A stretch of DNA of 64,000 nucleotides from Nocardia abscessus (GTDB lineage Bacteria; Actinomycetota; Actinomycetes; Mycobacteriales; Mycobacteriaceae), in the NCBI RefSeq assembly GCF_015477775.1, contig NZ_JADLQO010000003.1, forward strand, positions 310,001 to 374,000, read 5' to 3'. A model generated the notes under the pieces. That model searched no databases, was not told where the DNA came from, and worked only from the letters and a program-made list of their open reading frames with translations. The position numbers and the translations under genes are program-made. Positions 42,152 to 60,533 of this stretch are shown piece by piece (within the stretch, counting starts at the first letter, position 1; each line of letters opens with the position of its first letter).

Positions 42152-42175
42152 AGATTATCTGTCCACAGACTATCT
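42152..42175. promoter_or_regulatory. Candidate MarR operator
   Basis: AGATTATCTGT-CC-ACAGACTATCT: two 11-base arms that differ from perfect symmetry at two positions. A weaker GACAG...CTGTC pair lies at 42124-42140. Located between divergent marR and nitroreductase genes and just after the nitroreductase -10 box. Confidence 0.65.
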
Positions 42176-42198
42176 TCAGAGAGATGGAAGGCGCCCCG

Positions 42199-42846
42199 AT
42201 GTCGCTCAACCTGTCCGCGGATGAAGTCCTGTCCACCACGCGGGCCGTGCGCAAACGGCTCGATTTCGGCAAGCCCGTGCCGCGCGGGCTGATCGAAGAA
42301 TGCGTCGACCTGGCCACCCAGGCGCCGACCGGACGAAACCGGCAACGGTGGCACTTTCTGGTCGTCACCGACGACGCGCGGCGCGAGGTCGTCGCCGATA
42401 TCTTCCGCCGCGCCGTTCACGCCGCGGGCGCGCAGCCGCTCACATCGTCGGACGTGCGTCGCATGTCTGCTCATCCCTCCTCCATGCGCCGGATAGGGGA
42501 GGGGTTCGAGTATCTCTACGACAACATCCACCGAGTGCCCGCGTTCGTGATTCCCGCCGTCGAAGGCCGCACCGACCGCGCGGGCGTTCTCGAGCAGTCC
42601 ATGACCTGGGGGTCGATCCTGCCCGCGGTGTGGAGTTTCATGCTCGCCGCCCGCGCTCGCGGGCTCGGCACGGTCTGGACGACCGCGCACGCGCCGCTGG
42701 AACGGGAACTCGCCGCCGCGCTCGGCGTGCCCTACGAAAAGGTCATGCTGGCGGCGTTCATCCCGCTTGCGTTCACCATCGGCACCGACTTCCGGCCCGC
42801 GAAACGCGTCGACCGCGAGCAGGTCCTGCACTGGGACAAGTGGTGA
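42199..42846 (+). CDS. Nitroreductase-family flavoprotein
   Basis: 215 residues. Nitroreductase/NfsB-like FMN fold: STTRAVRKRLDFGKPVPRG, CVDLATQAPTGRNRQRWHFLVVTDD, WGSILPAVWSFMLAARARGLGTVWTT and ALGVPYEKVMLAAFIPLA. It transfers hydride from NAD(P)H to nitro compounds, quinones or enones. The ATG at 42199 is preferred because GGAAGG lies seven bases before it; ATG 42184 would add five residues. Divergent from the marR gene, its probable regulator. Confidence 0.9.
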   Translation: MSLNLSADEVLSTTRAVRKRLDFGKPVPRGLIEECVDLATQAPTGRNRQRWHFLVVTDDARREVVADIFRRAVHAAGAQPLTSSDVRRMSAHPSSMRRIGEGFEYLYDNIHRVPAFVIPAVEGRTDRAGVLEQSMTWGSILPAVWSFMLAARARGLGTVWTTAHAPLERELAAALGVPYEKVMLAAFIPLAFTIGTDFRPAKRVDREQVLHWDKW

Positions 42847-42861
42847 CCACCGCGCGGACGG

Positions 42862-43473
42862 TCAGGCTGGTGGGGTGGACGTGCCGCGGATCGTGGTGAG
42901 CAGGCGCAGGCAGCGTTCGGTCATGGCGTCGGGTGTGTGGTCGGGATGGTCGCTCCACCAGGAGATGGTGGTGGACACGATGCTGAACCACAGCGCGAGC
43001 AGCAGCGAGTGATCGTCGGTGTCGGCGTTGCCTGCATCGGCCAGGGCCTGCGACACCCCTGCCGAGCCCATGCCGTTCAAGGCGTCCTGGTATTCCCGGG
43101 CCACCGAGTGGGCCGCGCTGCGCCGGGGGAGCGTGGCGTCGTAGATGATCTTCCAGTTCTGTGTGCGCCCGTCCAGTGCGTGAAAGATGCCGGTCAGCGT
43201 CGCGAGCGCCCGGTCGTGCGCACCGTGGGCGAACTGAGCGGCCGCGACCGCGTCGACCAGGCTCTTTCCGGCGCGGTGCACGCAGGCCGCGTGCAGTCCG
43301 TCGCGGGAGCCGAAGTAGGCGTACACGAGTGGCTTGGAGACTCCCGCGGCCGAGGCGATCTCGGTGACGGAAGCCTCGGCGTAGCCGCGTTCGCCGAACT
43401 CGGTGGTCGCGACGTCGAGCAGTTGCTCCTCACGCTGCTGTCGCGGCACGCCCTTGGTGCCCGGCCTGCTCAC
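42862..43473 (-). CDS. TetR-family regulator next to agpS
   Basis: 203 residues. TetR N-terminal domain: REEQLLDVATTEFGERGYAEASVTEIASAAGVSKPLVYAYFGSRDGL. Ligand domain after about residue 70 with IYDATLPRRSAAHS and LALWFSIVSTTISWW. GTG 43473 follows GGGAGG and overlaps the agpS stop (GTGA at 43470-43473), so the gene is translationally coupled to agpS and transcribed from the agpS promoter. It likely binds the 35-base palindrome ahead of agpS. Confidence 0.88.
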   Translation of the reverse strand: MSRPGTKGVPRQQREEQLLDVATTEFGERGYAEASVTEIASAAGVSKPLVYAYFGSRDGLHAACVHRAGKSLVDAVAAAQFAHGAHDRALATLTGIFHALDGRTQNWKIIYDATLPRRSAAHSVAREYQDALNGMGSAGVSQALADAGNADTDDHSLLLALWFSIVSTTISWWSDHPDHTPDAMTERCLRLLTTIRGTSTPPA

Positions 43474-45101
43474 GGAGCCTCCCGGGTGGGCGGGTGCGGG
43501 GCCGGGTCGATCAGCACGCCGGGATTGAGGATTCCCGCAGGATCGAGTGCCGATTTGGCCGCCCGCAGCGCCGCGGCGAACGGTTCCGGGCGCTGGCGGT
43601 CGTACCAGGGGCGGTGGTCTCGGCCGACGGCATGATGGTGCGTGATGGTCGCGCCGCTGCCGTGGAGCGCTTCCGATACGGCGGTCTTGATCTCGTCCCA
43701 CTGCTCGACGGTCCGTCCCCAGCGGCCTGCGGCGTAGATGCCGAAATACGGTGCGGGTCCGTCGGGGTAGACGTGAGTGAAGCGGCAGGTGAGCACACCG
43801 GTCACACCGGCGGATCGGAACGCGTCCGTGGTCGCTTCCTGCACCGCCGCGCGCAGGGCCTCGAAACGATCCCAGGTGCACGCGGTCTCGAAGGTCTCCA
43901 CGATCATGGACTGGGCCGCGAGCGCGTCGCGCTGGTACGGCATACGGAGGAACGCCGAGCGCCACGTGTCGGCGGCGCCCGTGCGCGCCGAGTCTTCGGC
44001 CGAGTCGGTGGCGCGAACGCCGTCCGGGATCGTGCCGCCGTGCTCGCGGCAGATCTGCACCGCCCGGCGCATCGGCTCGTCGACGGGGTGGTCGGCGGAC
44101 TCGAATCCGAGCACCAGCACCCCGCCGCCTGCGTTGGCGCCCGCGTTGATGAACGCCTCCACCGGATCCAGCAGCCTGCAGTTGGCCGGATACAGCGCGG
44201 ACTGGGCGATGGCGCGCGTCGCGGCCACGGCCGCGCCGTAGTCGTCGAACACCACCGAAGCTCCGGACCGCCAGCGCGGCCGATCCTGCAAGCGCATCCA
44301 CGCCTCGGTGATGACGCCGAGGATGCCCTCCGACCCGAGGAACATCCGGTCCGGCGATGGCCCCGCCCCCGACGCGGGCAGCCTGCGGGATTCGCTGATC
44401 CCGGCCGGTGTCACCACCCGCATTGATTCGACCATGTCATCGATGTGGGTGTAGACGGTCGCGTAGTGGCCGCCCGCCCGGGTGGCCAGCCACCCGCCGA
44501 GCGTCGAGAACTCGAACGACTGCGGAAAGTGCCGCAGCGTCAGGTCGCCCGGCCGCAGTGCCGCTTCCAGAGCCGGGCCGAGGATGCCCGCTTGGATCCG
44601 CGCCGCCCGGCTGGTGCGGTCGAGTTCGAGCAGCTCGCCCAGACGGCTCGTGTCCAGTGCCACGGACCCGGCGTAGGCGTCGGCGCATCGGGGTTCGACA
44701 CCACCCACCACCGACGTTCCGCCGCCGAACGGCACCACGGCGACGCCCGCACTCGCGCACCAGTCCAGGATGTCGACCACGTCCTGCTCGGTACGCGGCC
44801 GCACTACTTGATCGGGTACATGGTCCACCCGGCCGAGCAGGTTGCGTACCACGTCACGAAACGCCTGACCGTGGCCGTGCGCGACGCGATCGACGAGGTC
44901 TTCCGAGGCCAGGCGATCCAGGGCGGCCGGCACCCGGACGCGCGGCGCGGGCACATTCAACGACTTCGGATCCGGCGCTTCGTGCACCGTCAACTCGGCT
45001 GCTGGGAGCAGGGCCGCTACGCGCTCGGTCAGCGCCTTCCGCTCGGGGCCGGTCACCGCGTCCTCCCGATTGCCCCATCCCCACCACGACCTCGTCGCCA
45101 T
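43470..45101 (-). CDS. agpS: Alkyldihydroxyacetonephosphate synthase-like FAD enzyme
   Basis: 543 residues. VAO/PCMH-family FAD-binding oxidoreductase of the AgpS type (FAD_binding_4 plus FAD-oxidase_C). N-terminus RSWWGWGN, FAD site VVPFGGGTSVVGGVEP, FSTLGGWLATRAGGHYATVYTHIDDMVESMRVVTPAG, MFLGSEGILGVITEAWMRL, C-terminal ATITHHHAVGRDH. AgpS replaces the acyl chain of acyl-DHAP by a fatty alcohol to form an ether bond; the actinobacterial homologues have no proven substrate. ATG 45101 follows GGAG; GTG 45104 is the in-frame alternative. Coupled to tetR by a four-base overlap. Confidence 0.87.
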   Translation of the reverse strand: MATRSWWGWGNREDAVTGPERKALTERVAALLPAAELTVHEAPDPKSLNVPAPRVRVPAALDRLASEDLVDRVAHGHGQAFRDVVRNLLGRVDHVPDQVVRPRTEQDVVDILDWCASAGVAVVPFGGGTSVVGGVEPRCADAYAGSVALDTSRLGELLELDRTSRAARIQAGILGPALEAALRPGDLTLRHFPQSFEFSTLGGWLATRAGGHYATVYTHIDDMVESMRVVTPAGISESRRLPASGAGPSPDRMFLGSEGILGVITEAWMRLQDRPRWRSGASVVFDDYGAAVAATRAIAQSALYPANCRLLDPVEAFINAGANAGGGVLVLGFESADHPVDEPMRRAVQICREHGGTIPDGVRATDSAEDSARTGAADTWRSAFLRMPYQRDALAAQSMIVETFETACTWDRFEALRAAVQEATTDAFRSAGVTGVLTCRFTHVYPDGPAPYFGIYAAGRWGRTVEQWDEIKTAVSEALHGSGATITHHHAVGRDHRPWYDRQRPEPFAAALRAAKSALDPAGILNPGVLIDPAPHPPTREAP

Positions 45102-45125
45102 CACCCGGCTCCATTCGACGAACTG

Positions 45126-45160
45126 AATTGACCCGAGGGTAAATTACCTGGGGGTCAATT
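45126..45160. promoter_or_regulatory. 35-base palindrome before agpS, candidate TetR operator
   Basis: AATTGACCC (45126-45134) pairs with GGGTCAATT (45152-45160), nine bases each, and the core GGTAA-A-TTACC pairs with itself. It contains a TTGACC element on each strand, which could serve as -35 boxes, and lies 25 bases upstream of agpS. Confidence 0.7.
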
Positions 45161-45213
45161 GCCAGCGGCACTGGATGGCCCCGCGTGCAGGTGGTGCGGC
45201 GAGGCGGCGGCGC

Positions 45214-46251
45214 TTACGGCGCGAGTGCGTTGTTCCGGGTGACGATCAACGGGTCCGTGGTGGTGAAGGGCAGGTCGGGAAGTGCGTCGAGGGCGACGCC
45301 GAATGTCGCCGCGAGCACTTTCCGGGAGTAGGCGCTCATCGAGGCGCGATAGCCGATGTCCGCGGGTGTGGGTTGGTCGAAGAAGATCAGCAGGTGGATC
45401 TCCGGCGAATCGACGACTTCGATGTGGTGCGGATAGGCGCGGGGCACGAAGTACACCTCGCCCTCGTGCACGGTGTAGGTGTCCAACGTGCCGTCCGGAT
45501 CCATGATCGTCATCCGCGCCGAGCCTCGGTGGACGTAGCCCATTTCGGCGGTCACCGGGTGCCAATGCGGTTCGCGCATACCGTCTTCCCGGACACGCAG
45601 GGAGTACATCGAGATGTCATGCAGCGCGGGCCAGAACTGGGCGCGCGCGGTGCGCGCGGAACCGACCGGTGAGTCCACCGGCGCGGGCATCGCCTCGAGC
45701 GCGAAGTGGTGCGGGTCGCCGAAGTGTGCGGTGGGCGGGATGTCGGGATCGCCGTCGCGTTTCACGACGAGCTTGGCGGTGGTGTCGCGCCGGATCTTCG
45801 CGAAGTCCTCGGCGGGCAGGTCGTAGGTGTTGCCGAGGACCGAATCGGTCATCGCGCCCAGAGCGGCGCTGAATCCGAAGTCCTCGGGGCGTTCGTGGCG
45901 GAAAGCCAGGATGAACTCCGCTTCGCTGTCGCCGACGTTCTCCACGTGGTGCAGCGCTCCGGAATCGATGTGGAACATCTCGCCCGCGCGCACCAGGAAC
46001 GAGGAGAATCGGCTGCCGTCGTCCAGGACCGAGACCAGTGCCAGTCCGGCGGTGCAGTAGGTGAGTTCGGTCGCGTTGGCATGCCAGTGCGGCTCGCGGA
46101 CAGCGCCCGGTGCGAGCGTCAGGCGCTTGATCGAGAGCCCGCTGAGGATCGGGAAACTGTCGGCGGTGAGCCTGGTGAGTGAGCCGAGTTCGCTGCGGTG
46201 GATCTCTTCGCCCTTCCGCAGAGAGGCGACATGAATCGACGGACTTCGCAC
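45214..46251 (-). CDS. Bicupin, oxalate decarboxylase-like
   Basis: 345 residues with two cupin domains. Cupin 1 about 35-135: REPHWHANATELTYCTAG and FHIDSGALHHVENVG. Cupin 2 about 210-315: REPHWHPVTAEMGYVHRG and FVPRAYPHHIEVV. Each has the two histidines of the metal site, and both glutamates in motif 1 are present (TELTY, AEMGY). The layout matches the oxalate decarboxylase/oxidase family, which uses Mn2+. True OxdC has a lid with SENS or similar, not evident here. GTG 46251 follows AGGAGG. Confidence 0.82.
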   Translation of the reverse strand: MRSPSIHVASLRKGEEIHRSELGSLTRLTADSFPILSGLSIKRLTLAPGAVREPHWHANATELTYCTAGLALVSVLDDGSRFSSFLVRAGEMFHIDSGALHHVENVGDSEAEFILAFRHERPEDFGFSAALGAMTDSVLGNTYDLPAEDFAKIRRDTTAKLVVKRDGDPDIPPTAHFGDPHHFALEAMPAPVDSPVGSARTARAQFWPALHDISMYSLRVREDGMREPHWHPVTAEMGYVHRGSARMTIMDPDGTLDTYTVHEGEVYFVPRAYPHHIEVVDSPEIHLLIFFDQPTPADIGYRASMSAYSRKVLAATFGVALDALPDLPFTTTDPLIVTRNNALAP

Positions 46252-46601
46252 GGTTCCTCCTCGCTCACGGTCAAAGGATCGTTCCGGTTCGATCATGCCG
46301 GTATCGGGGCGCGACCCCGGTAGGAAACCCGCAGTCGGCAGGTGCAGGCGAGCCCGCAGGCAGTGATATTGGTCACATTTATTCCGTACAGGAATGAATG
46401 TTCTTCACATCACACCATGTCATAGCCCAAAGTATGCCGGGGTACCCCTATGAACTTTCCCAACCTCCGCGCGCCGATCCGTTCGGCGTTCGCTAAGGTC
46501 CGATCTGCACGCTCGGGTCATGGTTCACGCATTTGAGGCATTGCTTCTGGCTCCATAGCCAGGGCGGCCGATGATCGACCAGAGAGTGAACTCGCCACCG
46601 C
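46252..46601. other. Intergenic region before the first NRPS gene
   Basis: 350 bases with no gene. GTTCATAGGGG-like AT-rich sequence occurs at 46373-46440. A short inverted repeat, CTGGCT-CCAT-AGCCAG (46547-46562), lies 40 bases before the NRPS start. No iron box or clear promoter was recognised. The promoter for the minus-strand bicupin lies at the left side. Confidence 0.5.
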
Positions 46602-55719
<9,118 letters not shown>

Positions 55720-55730
<11 letters not shown>

Positions 55731-56856
55731 ACCAGCGGCGCAGCCGGGCTTCGGCGGCGGCGGCCTTCTCCCGGGCCAGCTCCGGCGACGGCGGAGTGAA
55801 CGGCGCGACCGGCGCGGGACCGGAGAGGAAATCGGCCTCGACCTTGCCGACCAGCCCGTCTCCGAACTCGATATGGCATGCGCCCCGGCCGCGGTACCGC
55901 TGCGGCGCCGCCGATCCGCGCAGCTCGGCTTCGATGGCCGCGGCGGCTGTGCGGGCGGCGTCCTCGGCGAACACGCCCGCCCGCGGGACCGGGGCGTCGG
56001 CGCAGTCGCCGATGGCGTAGACGCCCGGATACGGCGTGCCGAGTGTGTGCCGATCGACGGCGACCCAGCCGTCGGTCCCGCCTTCGGTCAGGCCCGATGC
56101 CTCGACGACTGCGGGCACCCGGTGCCTCGGCACCCCGATGAACAGGTCGTAGGGCAGATCGCCGGTCCCGGTGCTCGCCACGTGGCGGCTCGGGTCGAGT
56201 GCGTGCACGAGGCGTCCGGGCGCGTAGGCGATTCCGCGGCGGGTCAGCGCTTCGACGATGGCCCCGGAGGTCTCCGGGGAGACCGGAATCGGCGAGGCCA
56301 TCGGGGTGACGACCTGAATGCGGGTGCGGTCACCGATCCCGCGCCGGGTGAACATCTCGTGCAGCAGCATCGCACCTTCGTAGGGGGCGGGCGGGCACTT
56401 GAAGGGAACGCCCAGGACGGCGAGGATCACGTCACCGCCGTCGAAGCCGGCGAGGCGGTCACGCAATCGACGGGCGCCGTCGATCGAGTAGTACTCGTAG
56501 CCGTCTTCGATGAAACCGGGGGTCGCGCCCGGGTCGTAGTCGGCGCCGAGCGCGACGACGAGAATGTCCGGTTCGTAATCGGAGCGGTCGGTGCGGACGC
56601 GGCGGGTCCGCGGGTCGATCTCGGTGACCTCCTCCTGCCGGAATTCGACGCGCGGATGCGCCAGGCGAGCGTACGGCACGCGCACAGCCTCCGGAGGTAC
56701 ATCTCGGCACAGGATGTCCAGTTTGGCGAAGCCGAAAGTGAAGGAGTCGTTGCGGTCGATGACGACGATACGGAGTTCGTCGACCGGCGAACCCGACAGG
56801 CGGGTGGCCAGCTCCAGTCCTCCGAACCCCGCACCGAGAATGAGTACGGTTCGCAT
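55720..56856 (-). CDS. SQR-like FAD/NAD(P)-dependent oxidoreductase
   Basis: 378 residues. Two-dinucleotide-binding flavoprotein: VLILGAGFGGLELATRL (FAD), VVALGADYDPGATPGF, VLGVPFKCPPAPYEGAM, YAIGDCADAPVPRAGVFAEDAA and CHIEFGDGLVGKV. VPFKCPPAPYEGAM is characteristic of the sulfide:quinone oxidoreductase/flavocytochrome c sulfide dehydrogenase group. Two further redox cysteines of true SQR are not evident beyond C-PPAPYE and CRDV, so its substrate is unsure. It ends inside the last 11 bases of the NRPS gene, on the opposite strand. Confidence 0.85.
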
Positions 56857-57184
56857 ACGTAGATTCTTCCCCCGCAGGTGGCGGACGTGCAGGAGAACGA
56901 GTGATGTGCTCCGGTGCGGCAGTCACAGGGTCCTTGCGCACGTCCCGTGGCCGGAGTGCCCTGCATTCGGTGACCTTCGGCCATCATCTCCGCCGGGCGA
57001 TCGCGCGATGCTGGAGGGACGAACCGAGTAGATCCTGTTTCCGCACGCTCCGTACCGCTCGCCGCCGAGGCGCCGGATCCGGCGGGTCGGTGCCCGAACA
57101 GGTGATCGGGGTGTCGCGATGTGCGTCGCCGGGCCGTGCGCTGGGCGGGCGTCGGGCATCGACCACCCGGAATGAGCATGCCCC
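56857..57184. other. Intergenic region before the WS/DGAT gene
   Basis: 328 bases with no gene. TTCGGTGACCTTCGGCCATC (56966-56985) loosely resembles a DosR-type box. No ribosome site of quality precedes ATG 57185 (GGAATGAG is partial). Confidence 0.4.
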
Positions 57185-58570
57185 ATGACAGAACTACGGC
57201 CCCTCGATTCGGGCTTCATGGAACTAGAGGACGCGGATCGGCACATCAGTCTCGGAATCGGTGCGGTGGCGATCCTCTCCGGCTCTCCGCCGAGCAGGGA
57301 CGAGTTCACCGGCATACTGGCCAGGGGTGTGCAGCGGAACGCGCGCCTGCGCCAGAAGGTGCGGCGAGCGCCGCTCGATCTGGTTGCTCCGGTGTGGGAA
57401 CCCGACCCGAATTTCGATCTCGCACACCACATCCGGTGGACCGCGCTGCCCACGCCGGGCGACGAGCCCGCGCTGTGCGAACTGGTGGCGACAGAACTGG
57501 AGGAGCGGCTGGATCGCGACCATCCGCTGTGGCAGTGCGTCGTCGTCGAACATCTCGCAGGGGACCGCTGGGCGCTGCTCGTCAAAGCGCATCACAGCCT
57601 GGTGGACGGCGTGTCCGGGATCTCGGTGTTCCGGAATCTCTGCGATACGGTGCGGGAGGAGCCGGAGAAGGCCGCGCCGGAGCCGCAGAGCCGTGTCGAG
57701 CCGCAGAGCAGTGTCGAGCCGCAATGGCTCGACGTGGTTCGAGAGGTGACACGGCTCCCCTTCACCGTGCCCCGCTCCGTGCTCGGGATAGCGCGCGGTT
57801 TGGCGCCACTCGCGTCGGCTGCCATGTCGCCCGCCACCGAGTGCTCGCTCAACGGCCCCATCGGACGACAGCGCCGGTACGTCGTGGCCCGGGCCGCCCT
57901 GTCGGACGTCCACGAGATCGGCGCCGTGTTCGGCGTCACCGTCAACGACGTCGTCCTGGCCGCGGTCGCCGCCGCCTACCGCGACCTGCTGATCGGCCGG
58001 AACGAACGGCCCGCCCCGGACACGCTGCGCATCCTCGTCCCGGTCTCGATGCGGTCGGACGAGGCGAAACATCTGCTGGACAACCGCGTTTCGGCAATGC
58101 TGCCGTTCCTGCCGATCGATGTCCGCGACCCGGTCGAGCGGCTGGACACGATTCGACAGCGGATGGCGCGACACAAGTCCGGAGGCGAGGCGCAAGCGGA
58201 GAATTCGGTGCTCGGGCTGGCGGGCCGGATGCCGTTCGCGCCCATGGCGTGGAGTCTCCGTCTGCTGGCCCGGTTTCCGCAGCGAACGGTCGGCGCGCTG
58301 GTGACGAACGTGCCCGGCCCGCGTGACCGGCTGTCCGTCCGGGGGCGCGAGGTGTTGGAACTGCTACCTGCCACGCCGATCGCGATGCGGTTGCGCACCG
58401 CGGTCGCGATTCTCAGCTATGCGGGCCACCTGACTTTCGGCATCACCGGAGACTACGACACCGCGCCCGACATCGCGGTGCTCGCCGAAGGCATCGAGCG
58501 GGAGATCCGGCGGCTGCGCGAACACGCCGCGATCCGGAGACCGGCGCGGCCGGAGGTGAGCGGATCGTGA
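57185..58570 (+). CDS. WS/DGAT-family acyltransferase
   Basis: 461 residues. Wax ester synthase/diacylglycerol acyltransferase family: DSGFMELEDADRHISLG at the N-terminus, catalytic HHSLVDGVSG (HHxxxDG), NDVVLAAVAAAYRDLL, NRVSAMLPFLPIDVRDPVER and TNVPGPRDRL. It condenses acyl-CoA with diacylglycerol to make triacylglycerol, the storage lipid of mycolic actinomycetes. An unusual short repeat of EPQS near residue 168 (SRVEPQSSVEPQW) occurs in the linker between halves. ATG 57185 has only a weak ribosome site. The PPOX-fold gene follows on the same strand. Confidence 0.92.
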   Translation: MTELRPLDSGFMELEDADRHISLGIGAVAILSGSPPSRDEFTGILARGVQRNARLRQKVRRAPLDLVAPVWEPDPNFDLAHHIRWTALPTPGDEPALCELVATELEERLDRDHPLWQCVVVEHLAGDRWALLVKAHHSLVDGVSGISVFRNLCDTVREEPEKAAPEPQSRVEPQSSVEPQWLDVVREVTRLPFTVPRSVLGIARGLAPLASAAMSPATECSLNGPIGRQRRYVVARAALSDVHEIGAVFGVTVNDVVLAAVAAAYRDLLIGRNERPAPDTLRILVPVSMRSDEAKHLLDNRVSAMLPFLPIDVRDPVERLDTIRQRMARHKSGGEAQAENSVLGLAGRMPFAPMAWSLRLLARFPQRTVGALVTNVPGPRDRLSVRGREVLELLPATPIAMRLRTAVAILSYAGHLTFGITGDYDTAPDIAVLAEGIEREIRRLREHAAIRRPARPEVSGS

Positions 58571-58596
58571 CAGGCGTCCGTGACGAAGGACGGATC

Positions 58597-58616
58597 GAGG
58601 ACTTTTTGCCCTGTCC
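58597..58616. promoter_or_regulatory. DosR-like box before the PPOX-fold gene
   Basis: GAGGACTTTTTGCCCTGTCC agrees with the core of the DosR consensus GGGACTWWAGTCCC at about 10 of 14 positions and lies 36 bases upstream of GTG 58652. Weak on its own. Confidence 0.3.
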
Positions 58617-58651
58617 GACAGCGCGACTCGGTGATGGTATGGGAGGCCGCA

Positions 58652-59176
58652 GTGTCGAGTGAAGACCGGAAAGCGAGGACATTGCCAGGTGGTTTCGCGC
58701 GCAATGTGCCCCGGCACGAGATCATGATCGCATCGAACGGCCGCATCGCCGACACCGGCGTCCCGAGCCGCACGCTCGTCGAAATCGGCCGCGAGGAGGC
58801 GTTGCGGCTGCTGGCGAGTGTGGCCTACGGGCGGGTGGTGTTCACCCGCGATGCGCTGCCCGCGATCCGCCCGGTCAATCATTTCGTCGATGGTGGGGCG
58901 GTCGTGGTGCGCACCCGGGTCACCTCGCGGCTCACCGACACCATCCGGGCCGATCCCTGCGTCGTCGTGGCCTACGAGGCCGACGACATCGACCCCGTCA
59001 GCCATGTCGGCTGGTCGGTTGTCGTGACCGGCCTCGCCCGCACCGTCACCGACCCCGAACGGGTCGCCCGCTACGCAGAGTTGTTGCGACCGTGGGCCGA
59101 CGGCGTCATGGACACCGTCGTCGCCATCGAGCCAACGATCGTCACCGGCTTCCGGCTCGTCGAGCAACCACGTTAG
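58652..59176 (+). CDS. PPOX-fold (pyridoxamine 5'-phosphate oxidase-like) flavin/F420-binding protein
   Basis: 174 residues from GTG 58652, which follows GGGAGG; ATG 58724 would also give a full domain, and an upstream frame starts at 58580. Split-barrel FMN-binding fold: [42 protein letters not shown], then [25 protein letters not shown]. This pattern is typical of small actinobacterial PPOX proteins that bind FMN, haem or F420, several of which belong to the hypoxia (DosR) response in mycobacteria. It follows the WS/DGAT gene after 81 bases. Confidence 0.85.
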   Translation: MSSEDRKARTLPGGFARNVPRHEIMIASNGRIADTGVPSRTLVEIGREEALRLLASVAYGRVVFTRDALPAIRPVNHFVDGGAVVVRTRVTSRLTDTIRADPCVVVAYEADDIDPVSHVGWSVVVTGLARTVTDPERVARYAELLRPWADGVMDTVVAIEPTIVTGFRLVEQPR

Positions 59177-60533
59177 GCCACAGCGGCGGCCGGGCCGGTC
59201 GTACTCCGCTCAGCTGTACGGGCAGGCGTCAACGGGCCTTCACCGCAAGCGGTTACCGCCCGTGGCGTACTCCGGTGCGGTCTCGCCGTGGCGAGGGGAC
59301 ATTCGGGTGCGGAATGTGACCGGCGGCCGTCTCGGTATCCCTATCGGTCGAGACCGACGGTCCTCGGCAGCCGAGTGCGGGCGCTATCCCGAACAGCAAA
59401 TTTGCCGAACCATCGTCCCTGAAAATTCGCAACGTATCGCGTGATTCGTCCGCGCGCGAGTTCCGTCGCGTGAATAAGGCAATCCATGGTGGCGGCCCGC
59501 GGTCGGGGCGGCTGCGACGCCACTTTTGTTTCCGCGGCGGTGCGCGTCCTCGGCGTGCTGCGGTGAGACCCGCTCGGCGGCAGGGATCCGCGGTCTGACC
59601 GGGCGGATGTCCTCGGTGGCCGCGGCTCGCGGTCGGTTTGCTTCCTCGTCGCGAGGCGATCTTGCGCACCGAAATACCGATGGTTCGGCGGCGTTGTCGG
59701 GGAATGACCGCGACGGCCGTTGCGGTGCGACGAGAAATTGCAGATGGCATGGAAGTGATTCTGTCCGGAACTATGTGATTGGCATCGAACATTCCGGCAT
59801 GCGCATTCGAGCCGAGCGTGAGTATTGAATCGAAGATTATGGTCCGCGAGTAGGTGCAGTGTCCTGGGGCGCGGAGATGGCCGCTGATATAACAATTTGC
59901 CAGTAAATTGCCTTTATTATTGTTGCCCTACCGGTGCTCATTGGGTGTTACGGGTATCGGGCGGTAGTCGGTCCCGGTCCGCCGCCGCGGCGGCGATGGC
60001 CGTCCCGCCTCGATTCCGGCCTCGACCCGGCATGTACCATGCCCGATCGCGGGTGTTTCTCATCGGATCGGACTGCCCGGCAACAGGCACTTCCGTAGGA
60101 GATGCGTGCTATCGGCAGTCGCCGCCGCGCAGTCGCGCCGCACCGGTATTGCTCGAAACGAGATTGGAAACGCCCGGCTTCCGTGCGGAGTCGGAAGGGT
60201 TTGCTACCACTAGACTGAGCCCGACTGCTGTTGGATAGCTTGTCCCACCTGAGTGTCGCTGCTTCACCGCAGGTTCAAAAGTTCTGTTTTCAGATTTTGA
60301 GACGACTGGAAATGCCGACAAACGGGAGGTGTGGGAGTCGCCGTAGATGTCCGATTCGGATGCTGGACACCGGCGGATCGAGCTACACGCGAAACCTGAA
60401 CGGTGCGGCGCAGCGCAGGGGCTGCGCCGCTTCGAGTAGACGAAGTGCAGATAAGAGCCAGATTTCGGATGCGGTGGGCCGACGTCCTTCCGTCGTGCCC
60501 TCGCGCGTCCGGGTATGAATAAGGGGTCATGCG
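59177..60533. other. Long gene-free stretch before the second NRPS
   Basis: About 1,360 bases with no supported gene on either strand. Open frames lack ribosome sites and third-position bias; A/T-rich patches occur at about 59400-59460, 59880-59930 and 60240-60310, unusual for this window. A strong hairpin lies at 60405-60430. It may be remains of deleted genes or a large regulatory region for the NRPS. Confidence 0.5.
60405..60430 (+). promoter_or_regulatory. 10-base hairpin upstream of the second NRPS
   Basis: GCGGCGCAGC (60405-60414), loop GCAGGG, GCTGCGCCGC (60421-60430): perfect stem, about 104 bases before ATG 60534. It could be an attenuator or a terminator for upstream transcription; no U-tract follows. 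Confidence 0.5.

Noticed and set aside
59880..59935. Promoter in the AT-rich patch before the second NRPS
   Set aside because: TTGCCA and TATTAT are only 12 bases apart, and the start codon is 600 bases downstream.
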